From NCBI RefSeq assembly GCF_905220365.1, contig NC_061153.1, positions 4,546,001 through 4,610,000 on the forward strand: a stretch of 64,000 nucleotides of DNA, in the 5' to 3' direction. The stretch comes from Vanessa cardui (taxonomy: Eukaryota > Arthropoda > Insecta > Lepidoptera > Nymphalidae). The notes below the pieces were generated by a model that saw only the letters and a program-made list of their open reading frames with translations, was not told the origin of the DNA and did no database searches. This document shows positions 9,080 to 17,129 of this stretch, in pieces. The position numbers and the translations under genes were made by a program. Positions within the stretch are counted from its first letter, which is position 1; each line of letters opens with the position of its first letter.

Positions 9080-11128
9080 TTATTGTTCTTTTAGTGACAT
9101 TCTATACGGTCGGTAATAAAAAGGAATATTAGATTCTACTTCTATTTTTATTTCAATATTAGATAAACCTATTCCAGAATTATCTTCAAAACAATGTTTA
9201 TATTTATGTAAAAGATCCCTAAGCATGGTACAATCTTCTTCTTTTAAGTCAGTGTCTATGGTGTTATTCTCATTTTCTAAATTTTTACCACGAGCTATAC
9301 AGGATGTAGAATACAAGGTTACGTTTTCAAACTGATGATTAAGAACATTAATGTAAGCAATATTATCGAAAAATTGAATAGTTTGATTTGGTATATCTAT
9401 TTCTTTACTTGGACATCTGTGTTCAGATCTGTTTACTTTGATAAGTCTGTTTCCTATATCTTCTTCACATAATACTAAAATTCTATTCAGACCATGTTCT
9501 AAGCTAGTATCATAAGGAATTTTTAATTCGATTTTATTTAATTGAACATCTTGTGCTTCATTAAATGGTAATTCGGAACATAAATTATTTTCTTTAGAAA
9601 AAATTAGATCACGAGTTGTTTTTGTAATATGAATACCTGGTAATTCTGTAAAAGCCCGACCAACAATCATGTCAGTATCTTGTAAGTTATTATTTACTAC
9701 TAAAACGGGACATTTCGCACTAACCCCATCAATATTTAAAAGAACGATAGCCTTTCCTACTGGTGTAATTATTTGACCCCCATAGCCTTTTATACTAGTT
9801 CGAGAATTGTTATCAATTTTTAAATTTATTTGATTAGCAGCGGCTTCAGTTATAGTATTACAAGCACTACCCAAGTCAATATATGCAGTCAAGTTAAAGT
9901 TATCGGCCATAACAGTTTTATAAAATTTACGATTACCCTCATCTACTGAACCAATGTGAAACATTTTATTAATTTTATTTCGTGACGTAAAGGCTTCTGA
10001 ATTCTTTGAAATTTCGTTAGTTGATTTATTAAGAACCTTATTTTTATAAAAACAATCTGTAATTTCGTGTCCTAACTTGCCACAATGAGTACACTTCTTA
10101 TTACTCCTACAAATATTGGATGTATGTCCTATTTTGCCACACGTGTCACAGTTCACAGATTCTGCCCGACACTGCGCTATTAAGTGACCTCTACGACCGC
10201 ATTTAAAACATTTGATTCTATCAGTGAACATATTAGAAGATTTATCGTTTGTAAAATGGAACGGTTCTATCGCAGCATCAGTTAAATAATGTAACAATGC
10301 TTTAGTGTCCCTACACCCGGCCCCACGGGCACCTGCTTTTAATAAAGGGTCGTTCAGAGTATAAATTATAACATCGCAAATAATATGGTCTGATAAGTCA
10401 CATGCTTTCCCTTGAGATAATTTTTTATAATAAAAATCAGTTACCTTTTCATCCGAACGCTTGATTACGTTAACAAATTCGTGTAGTTTTGCGGCTAGCC
10501 CTCTACTCGTTGGAAAATAGTCGCAAAGCCTCTTCTTCCATTCTTCCCAGGTCATGTTGATGTCCTGTAGATGCCCGAACCACATCAACGCGTTTCCTTC
10601 CAGAGAAGTAGTCATGTTGTAGACGAGTGTTCTTTCGTCCCATCCGTATAACTTTGCAAGTGATTCCAGACGTTGAATCCATGTAACAACAGGCATAATA
10701 TTAGTATTTCCATTAAATTTAGGCAAATTATCGGGCCTTTCGAAGTATTTAGTATCATTTCCAAAAGTAAAAACTGGGAGGTTGTTTCTATGCACTGCAG
10801 TAGTTGATGAAGGATACGTTATCATATTTGAATTTAACGGTTGACTATTAGTGTTTTGCAACATATTACTTATTAGATTTGTTGTTTCTGTACCAGTTTT
10901 ATTATTTTCTACAGACAAATTTGATAACGTACCTTCAGTATTATCTTCTGTCGTAGATGTTTCCGGAGCTTGATTTGAAGTTAACGCCAATCCAGGAGAC
11001 GCTTGACACTGTGTATTATTTTCTGCCGTAGATGTTTCCAAAGGTTGATTCGAAGTTAACACCGATCCAGGAGTCGCTTGACATTGTGTACTATAACTTT
11101 TTGTTTCTTCTATAAGTTTTTCGACCAT
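9080..11128 (-). CDS. Gypsy-1 gag and protease, ending in the first RT residues
   Basis: 682 aa from the first ATG left in this segment. Residues 1-110 are low-complexity Ser/Thr/Asn-rich with a 26-residue tandem repeat. The gag core includes NALMWFGHLQ and WKKRLCDYFP. Three CCHC zinc knuckles start near residue 307 (CFKCGRRGHLIAQC, CDTCGKIGHTSNIC, CTHCGKLGHEITDC) for nucleic-acid packaging. The aspartic protease motif is IDLGSA with D418. The last residues (YYRPYRMSLKEQ) already belong to the RT, and the TAA at 9080-9082 falls inside the RT domain. The ATG at 11128 is probably not the native start: the true N-terminus lies at 12949, beyond FB-1. Confidence 0.9.
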   Translation of the reverse strand: MVEKLIEETKSYSTQCQATPGSVLTSNQPLETSTAENNTQCQASPGLALTSNQAPETSTTEDNTEGTLSNLSVENNKTGTETTNLISNMLQNTNSQPLNSNMITYPSSTTAVHRNNLPVFTFGNDTKYFERPDNLPKFNGNTNIMPVVTWIQRLESLAKLYGWDERTLVYNMTTSLEGNALMWFGHLQDINMTWEEWKKRLCDYFPTSRGLAAKLHEFVNVIKRSDEKVTDFYYKKLSQGKACDLSDHIICDVIIYTLNDPLLKAGARGAGCRDTKALLHYLTDAAIEPFHFTNDKSSNMFTDRIKCFKCGRRGHLIAQCRAESVNCDTCGKIGHTSNICRSNKKCTHCGKLGHEITDCFYKNKVLNKSTNEISKNSEAFTSRNKINKMFHIGSVDEGNRKFYKTVMADNFNLTAYIDLGSACNTITEAAANQINLKIDNNSRTSIKGYGGQIITPVGKAIVLLNIDGVSAKCPVLVVNNNLQDTDMIVGRAFTELPGIHITKTTRDLIFSKENNLCSELPFNEAQDVQLNKIELKIPYDTSLEHGLNRILVLCEEDIGNRLIKVNRSEHRCPSKEIDIPNQTIQFFDNIAYINVLNHQFENVTLYSTSCIARGKNLENENNTIDTDLKEEDCTMLRDLLHKYKHCFEDNSGIGLSNIEIKIEVESNIPFYYRPYRMSLKEQ

Positions 11129-11149
11129 TGTTTCTAACCGCTTTAATCT

Positions 11150-11190
11150 TTTTCAACCGACTTCCAAAAGGAGGAGGTTATCAATTCGTC

Positions 11191-11234
<44 letters not shown>

Positions 11235-12866
11235 GTTACCTCATAACTTTTCACTGGGTGGACCGATTTTGATAATTTTTTTTTTGTTTGAAAGGTAGTG
11301 CTTCCCGTGGGGTCCCATTTTTTTTATTTTTTTTTCCGATGATGGTATCCATGTGAAAACGACATAAGTCTTAAATTTGCATTATGTATATGCGCGACAA
11401 ATAGGTGAATAACTGAAAATCACGTTAACCAATTTTGATAATTCTTTTTTTATTATAAAATATATACTTCAAGGGTAATTTGGTGAAAGTTTGGTAAGGT
11501 TCTGAGCACAGGATCCATGACAAAGTAACGGAACGGAAGGGAACGGAACAATTCTGAGGAGCACGTTAGCGATACTCGGTCGAATCTTTTATTTATAGGT
11601 TATTTGGATATTTGAGTCACCTTCCGTAATGTGGTTATATTTATGTAATTATCATAGTCGAATATTATAATCAACTAGCTACCCACCCCGGCTTCGCACG
11701 GGTGCAATACTGATACTAAATATACTACAGAATTTGTTTATATACGACATCACATCGCAAACTTCTAAAATTATCAGTGTTTCTTTACTATATTGTTCAT
11801 GTTTTATATACACAAACATTCCCCTTGAATCACACTATCTTTTAAAAAAAACCGCATCAAAATCCGTTGCGTAGATTTAATGATATAGGGACAGAGAAAG
11901 CGACTTTGTTTTATACTATGTAGTGATGGAACTCCTATACGGCTCGCAGTTAGGGTGCGATATGGGGCAGAATTTCTTACTATCTCTAATCAAATTTTAT
12001 GTATGTGATGTGATGTCATATGATGTACGAAATATAGTTGGTCTTTTTCAAAGTTTTTTTGCTGAGTTTGATTACAGCTCTTTCGAGGGATCCTTGTAGT
12101 TTACGCCGCGTGACGTATTAAATCCGCATTTTCGAAAGTCTATTTTTGCTTTATTCGCAAGTTTCCTTTGAAATTGTCCTCGAAGTAGTTTCTGACTCAT
12201 ATAAACGGAACGTTTAATCTATCCATATAAAAAAAAAATTGTTAGTCAACATCAGCTTCACTTAAAATCAAAAAATAAATAAAATTTTAACAAAAAGAAA
12301 AACCGACTTCAAACAAAACACTATTTTAAAACAAATGAATATGCACGAAAAAGTAATAAAAATAATTGCGTATTCAACATATTTTTTAGAGTCTTCCTAA
12401 GTTAAATGAAATGAAAAATATTAGACTACTTAAAAGTCGATTAACGATTATATCATGTAGTTATAATTATTGTTATATATGGAGTCGGTGTCAGCCAATA
12501 AAACCCTACAGTATATCTATCAAAAAACAATACGAGAATACTTTAACAAATATGTTTTTTACAAATTACCTTTTACACAATAATATACTGGATCAATCAA
12601 GGGGCTCGTATCGCTTCTTTCTTTTGATTGTTGGGGCAAGGGCACCGTGGCTGACACCGGCTCCAAATATACCAATAACTATAACTACATGATATAATCA
12701 TTAATCGACTTTTAAGTAGTCTAATATTTTTCATTTCATTTAACTTAGGAAGACTCTAAAAAATATGTTGAATACGCAATTATTTTTATTACTTTTTCGT
12801 GCATATTCATTTGTTTTAAAATAGTGTTTTGTTTGAAGTCGGTTTTTCTTTTTGTTAAAATTTTAT
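11150..12866. repeat. FB-1: 1.7-kb non-autonomous element ending in a >200-bp inverted repeat
   Basis: It starts TTTTCAACCGACTTCC and ends GTCGGTTTTTCTTTTTG..., and is nearly identical to 23806-25486. The first ~1.1 kb is AT-rich with a long T-run (11198-11229) and no gene. The last part is a foldback: arm 12281-12496, a ~150-base centre, and the inverted arm 12649-12866. The open frame 12411-12692 (93 aa) lies inside the foldback and recurs in FB-2, but I see no domain in it. It interrupts Gypsy-1's gag. The superfamily is not recognised. Confidence 0.8.
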
Positions 12867-13025
12867 TTATGTACTAGAACTGGAACTATCACGTCGACGT
12901 TTTCGATGGTTTGAGAACTCAGGTGATTTTGTCCTCCGTCTTCGGCCATTTCCCATTGTGAGGCGTTATTGAGTTCTTCAGGGGTGATAGAAAAAAAAAT
13001 CACACCTTTATCCCACGCACTGATA
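12867..13025 (-). CDS. Gypsy-1 gag N-terminus, cut off by FB-1
   Basis: The minus frame is open from the LTR edge to a stop created by FB-1. The ATG at 12949-12947 starts MAEDGGQNHLSSQTIENVDV and ends at VPVLVHK. On the far side of FB-1 the frame is also open upstream of the ATG at 11128 (RLKRLET before that M), so both fragments look like one interrupted gag. The exact join depends on how many T bases belong to the target-site duplication. No convincing primer-binding site is seen next to the LTR. Confidence 0.6.
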
Positions 13026-13384
13026 TGTTAGGGCGTGATAATAAAATGCAGTATACTTCAGCACTTCTATTTAATGATTGAGAGCATAGTTCACATTTCA
13101 TCTTATTTTATACACTCGGAATGATCGTTATTACAAATTTTGTTATCGACGTTATACAAGTATCGCCATCTATATTCTAAGCTTAACAAACTAGAGTGAT
13201 ATTAATGATTTACAAACAACGCCATCTATTATTACGGCTACACAACTACATTACTTAATATTTTAAGCATTATGAATCACGTTTACAGATATTGATATAA
13301 TTATCATAAGATACAATATTTTATAATACATAATTGTAGACAGTAACTAGCGCAATACGATGGGCGTAATATTAATGGTTAACA
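13026..13384 (-). repeat. Gypsy-1 5' LTR (right)
   Basis: 359 bp, the partner of 5750-6108 with the same ends. On the element strand it is the 5' LTR and should hold the promoter. No mutation relative to the other LTR is seen by eye. The right flank (13385) continues LINE-3's 3' UTR in an ATATAT tract. Confidence 0.95.
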
Positions 13385-16300
13385 ATATATATATATAAAT
13401 CTAAATACAATGAGTAAGAATATAAACGATGTCTTCAAACATAACGAAAAAATTAATAAATTAACAAAATAAAAAACAGAAAAAAGAAATCATTATCGTA
13501 AAGGAACTTGAGTCAGAAAGTGATTTTTTAAAAGTTTTTTAAAAATAAATAAGGTTTTGGCCTCCCGAATATTTAAAGGAAGGTTGTTCCAGAGCGTAAT
13601 AGCCTGAATTGTAAACGATTTTTTATAAAAAATAGACTTATGTTCGGGCACCCTTAAAATCAGTCTCTTCGTAGAACGAGGGTGTTCCCCGGGTTTTCCT
13701 AAAAATATAAATTTTTCCTTCAGGTAAGGGGGAGTAACAGGGTGAAACAACACACAGTAAAGTATAGACAGGACATGCATATTCCGGCGAAGTCTAATGG
13801 GTAGCCAATTGAGACGGGAACGAAATTGTGATACGTGGTCGAATTTTCGTAATCCAAATATAAACCGAATAAAGGTATTTTGAAGTCTCTCAAGTTTATT
13901 TAACTGGTCTTCAGTTAAGTCCACAAAGCTTGTATCAGCATAATCCAAAATAGGAAAGAGTAGAGTTTGTGCAAGCATAATTTTGGTAGGAATGGGAAGA
14001 AAATTACGAAGACGACGCAAAGAACTCAGCGCGACGAACACCTTCCTGCTGATTTCATTCACATGGCGAGTCCAGCTAAGAGAATTATCAACGAAAACTC
14101 CAAGGTTTTTGACAGAATCGCAATAAGGAATGACAGTATTGTCAAACATTATCAGAGGCAAGGAAGACCAGTCGACTTTGGATAATTGTTTCCGGCTGCC
14201 AATAATTATGGCTTGAGATTTACTAGGGTTGACATTAAGACCGAAAGTTTTACTCCATTCAAGAATGATATTGAGGTCATTATTCATCCTTGTGATTGCC
14301 AACGGAAGATTCTCCACAGTCGACTGGGTGTAAATTTGGACATCGTCTGCATACATGTGGTAGAGAGAAGAAAGGTTGTGAGTAATAGAATTAATGAAAA
14401 TAGAGAAAAGTAACGGTGACAAAACGCCGCCCTGTGGTACGCCAGCATAAATATCGCACCACGACGTGTAAGTATCATCAGTACGAATACGTTGCCGACC
14501 ACCACGAAGATAACTGTGAAACAAGTCAATGACTGCAGGAGACACGTTAAGAGAGCGCAGCTGACTCAGCAGGACATCAAAGTCAACACTATTGAAAGCA
14601 TTGCTGAAATCCAACAAAGTCATAACAGTGAGCTGTTTACTGTCCATGCCTAATCGAATGTCATCGGTAACTTTTATAAGGGCAGTAACCGTACTATGTC
14701 CTGGGCGAAAACCAGATTGGAAAGGATTGAGCAAGTTGTTCTTGTTTAGGAAGAGATTTAATTGGAAGTGAATTAGTTTTTCAAGAACTTTTGACAGGAA
14801 GGGTAATATAGAGATAGGACGAAAATCAGAAAAGGTAACAGGATTAGCTTTCTTTGGCAGTGGTAAAATATTAGCGCTCTTCCATGCTTCAGGAAATACA
14901 CAGCACGAGACACATTCATTTAGAATATATGTGATCACGGGAGCGATAATATCAAGGAGAGGAATGATCATAGTACGGCTAATATTATCGGTACCAATGG
15001 CATTAGATGAGACGGACAGCACGCTTTTCTTAACATCACACACAGTGAACTGACTTAACACAAAAGGAGGATGAGAAGGAGTTGAAGTCATAGAAAGTGA
15101 GTTGAGAGTACGTGATTTAGCTGAACTATCAAATGAGTTCGAAGGATTAGAAAAATATTGATTTAGGAGTTTTGTATCAATATTAAGAACAGATGGATTA
15201 TGAGAAGATTTACCAACGCCAACAGTCTCAAGAAATTTCCAAACTCTGTGAGAATCGCTATTCTCGACTGAAGCATGAATGTGGCGACGTTGTGCATCCC
15301 TACATAATGTATTGCAGCGATTCCTAGCTTTAATATACTTACTACGATTTTCGTCAGAGTTATTTAATTTAAATTTACTTTTAGCAACATTTTTTCTGTG
15401 AATGCTAGTTTTTATGTCTTCAGTTAGCCAGGGTGCAGGAAGATGTTTCAGCTTTACTTGGTGAATTGGCGCATGAATGTCGTACAATTGAATGAGCAAC
15501 GAACTAAAGACATCAACCCCTTGCTCAATACAAGACGCCGACTCCACTGCTGACCAATCAATATTACGCGCATCAGCACGTAGTTGTTCAACATCCATTC
15601 CAGCAAAATTACGCCGCAGAAGTATCTTAGGCTTAACTTTAGGAGGGCGCAGTTTATACGAAAGAAAAATTAAATCATGATAAGAAAAGGCATCGGCAGA
15701 ACACTGACCGTGCTTGAAAACGAAATCAGGAGAAGACACAATTATAAGGTCAAGAAGAGAAGGAGTGGAATTTGGATATCTGTGGGTCGCTGAAAGGGGA
15801 AGAATATGCATGTTACACGCTTCGCAAACATATACAAGCTTATGAGCTCTGCTGTCATCCTTCAGTAGACATGTGTTGAAGTCGCCCATTAATATGGTGT
15901 GACCATAATTTGGGACAAATGTTTCTACAAGGGCTTCGAAAGAGGAAAAGAAATTCGTTAATAGAGAGGGACTGTAAAAAACGCCAAGTAAAATTTTTGT
16001 CTGGCTTAGAGAAACTTCTACTAGTAAGTGTTCAGCCGAATCAACAGGAGGTGGCTGACATGACGAACTTACAATTTTAAAAGGAATGTAGGATCTAAGA
16101 TAGATCGCCACACCACCACCAGTCCTGTTGCTTCGATCATTACGAATGAGATGGAACCCTGGCAAAGAATACGAAGTAGACGGTAAACAGGGCTTAAGCC
16201 ATGATTCCGATACTAAAATCGCATGAATATCACGGGACTCAAAAGAGGCAAGCATGTCAGGATAATGGGCTGGAATACTTTGGGCATTTATGTGTACTAC

Positions 16301-16880
16301 GTTAAGATTTTTCACACAATCAGAAAAGAGAGAATTAAGATTGGCGTTAAGTGGAAGGGAAGAAATAGCACTTTGAAGACTTAAGTCACTCAATGACTCA
16401 TCACCCGAAGATACCGAAAGAAAAGTATCACTTAGAATACTACAATCTGAAGACATTGTAATTATAAATATATAACAATAAAATAAAAAAATAAAAGTTA
16501 GAATAATTAAAATATATATGTATGTATATAAAAATAAATAAATAAAAAACTAATAATTATAATTTTAAAATTAACTTAAACGTAAAACTAGTTTACTTAA
16601 TTTACTGTTACTGTGCCCGATATCCACCGGCGGCATGAAAGAGACCAAAAGTATAACAAAACGTAGTTCAAAAATAATTGTTTAAAAAATAAAAGTTGTA
16701 AAAGTAAAAAGAAAAAAAAAACAAGAATAACAATTAAAAATGAATCAAATGGTGTTTTTGTACCTTATTAGTTTAGTCAGAACATATCTTAAGAAATAAT
16801 TGATAAACAAAAGAGGTAAAACTAAAGTAAAAATTGAAGTATAATAAACAAAGTTCAACATATGATAATATTAAATCCTT
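13385..16880 (-). mobile_element. LINE-3 main body: 5'-truncated LINE with intact ORF2
   Basis: Contains ORF2 (13493-16456), the start of the 3' UTR (13385-13492) and ~420 bases upstream of ORF2. The upstream part (around 16610-16670, CTGTGCCCGATATCCACC) matches the ORF1-ORF2 spacer of LINE-5 near 49740, but ORF1 is absent. The copy is therefore 5'-truncated in the spacer, as expected from incomplete target-primed reverse transcription. Its 3' end continues at 5466-5749 beyond Gypsy-1. Confidence 0.88.
13493..16456 (-). CDS. LINE-3 ORF2: intact endonuclease-reverse transcriptase, 987 aa
   Basis: The best-preserved LINE protein in the window. The apurinic-type endonuclease covers about residues 50-270: HINAQS (N57), VSESWLKP (E84), GGGVAIYLR, GDFNT (D192, N194), LLDLIIVSS, and SYHDL (H260, D261). 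The RT follows, with FRPISILPFLSKVLE, QSGFRPGHST, LLDFSNAFNSVDFD, AGVPQGGVLSPLLFS and catalytic YADD at 702-705. The C-terminal region holds KLERLQNTFIRFIFGLRKFD. No stop or frameshift is seen, and length and residues are as expected for Jockey/CR1-type ORF2. Its own 3' UTR was later broken by Gypsy-1, so the copy may no longer mobilise. The protein would nick target DNA and copy element RNA. Confidence 0.95.
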   Translation of the reverse strand: MSSDCSILSDTFLSVSSGDESLSDLSLQSAISSLPLNANLNSLFSDCVKNLNVVHINAQSIPAHYPDMLASFESRDIHAILVSESWLKPCLPSTSYSLPGFHLIRNDRSNRTGGGVAIYLRSYIPFKIVSSSCQPPPVDSAEHLLVEVSLSQTKILLGVFYSPSLLTNFFSSFEALVETFVPNYGHTILMGDFNTCLLKDDSRAHKLVYVCEACNMHILPLSATHRYPNSTPSLLDLIIVSSPDFVFKHGQCSADAFSYHDLIFLSYKLRPPKVKPKILLRRNFAGMDVEQLRADARNIDWSAVESASCIEQGVDVFSSLLIQLYDIHAPIHQVKLKHLPAPWLTEDIKTSIHRKNVAKSKFKLNNSDENRSKYIKARNRCNTLCRDAQRRHIHASVENSDSHRVWKFLETVGVGKSSHNPSVLNIDTKLLNQYFSNPSNSFDSSAKSRTLNSLSMTSTPSHPPFVLSQFTVCDVKKSVLSVSSNAIGTDNISRTMIIPLLDIIAPVITYILNECVSCCVFPEAWKSANILPLPKKANPVTFSDFRPISILPFLSKVLEKLIHFQLNLFLNKNNLLNPFQSGFRPGHSTVTALIKVTDDIRLGMDSKQLTVMTLLDFSNAFNSVDFDVLLSQLRSLNVSPAVIDLFHSYLRGGRQRIRTDDTYTSWCDIYAGVPQGGVLSPLLFSIFINSITHNLSSLYHMYADDVQIYTQSTVENLPLAITRMNNDLNIILEWSKTFGLNVNPSKSQAIIIGSRKQLSKVDWSSLPLIMFDNTVIPYCDSVKNLGVFVDNSLSWTRHVNEISRKVFVALSSLRRLRNFLPIPTKIMLAQTLLFPILDYADTSFVDLTEDQLNKLERLQNTFIRFIFGLRKFDHVSQFRSRLNWLPIRLRRNMHVLSILYCVLFHPVTPPYLKEKFIFLGKPGEHPRSTKRLILRVPEHKSIFYKKSFTIQAITLWNNLPLNIREAKTLFIFKKLLKNHFLTQVPLR

Positions 16881-16890
16881 AGCTAAGTAA

Positions 16891-17122
16891 ATAAATAAAA
16901 TTTTAACAAAAAGAAAAATCGACTTCAAACAAAACACTATTTTAAAACAAATGAATATGCACGAAAAAGTAATAGAAATAATTGCGTATTCAACATCTTT
17001 TTTAGAGTCTTCCTAAGTTAAATGAAATGAAAAATATTAGACTACTTAAAAGTCGATTAACGATTATATTATGTAGTTATAGTTATTGGTATATTTGGAG
17101 CCGGTGTCAGCCAATAAAACCC
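16891..17122. repeat. FB-3: solo arm of the FB foldback
   Basis: About 230 bases match one FB arm, beginning AAATAAAATTTTAAC and ending at GGAGCCGGTGTCAGCC. The last part matches the right arm of FB-1 in inverted orientation better than the left arm (GAGCCGG, ATTGGTAT). The rest of the element is missing. It lies between the truncated 5' end of LINE-3 and the resumption of LINE-2. Confidence 0.75.
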
Positions 17123-17129
17123 TTACACA

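Larger units (their letters stand above)
5750..13384 (-). mobile_element. Gypsy-1: Ty3/Gypsy LTR retrotransposon with both LTRs
   Basis: Two 359-bp LTRs (5750-6108 and 13026-13384, TGTTAGGGCG...GGTTAACA in plus orientation) flank an internal region coding on the minus strand. It holds gag with three zinc knuckles, aspartic protease, RT, RNase H and integrase in that order, so it is Ty3/Gypsy. No envelope frame is present. It is inserted in the TA-rich part of LINE-3's 3' UTR. The flanks are TATATATAT (left) and ATATATAT (right), so a 4-bp duplication (ATAT) fits but cannot be proved in a TA repeat. FB-1 later inserted near the start of gag, and one stop codon interrupts gag-pol. Confidence 0.93.

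Noticed and set aside
9080..9082. Programmed readthrough site between gag and pol
   Set aside because: The stop lies after the first RT residues rather than between protease and RT. A random mutation is simpler.
11150..12866. FB-1 as a Helitron
   Set aside because: The left end reads TC near CAACCGAC, but no CTRR end with hairpin is seen on the right, and FB-2 fits a TTTT duplication.
5750..13384. Endogenous retrovirus with envelope
   Set aside because: No frame after integrase. The space between the pol stop and the LTR is about 500 non-coding bases.
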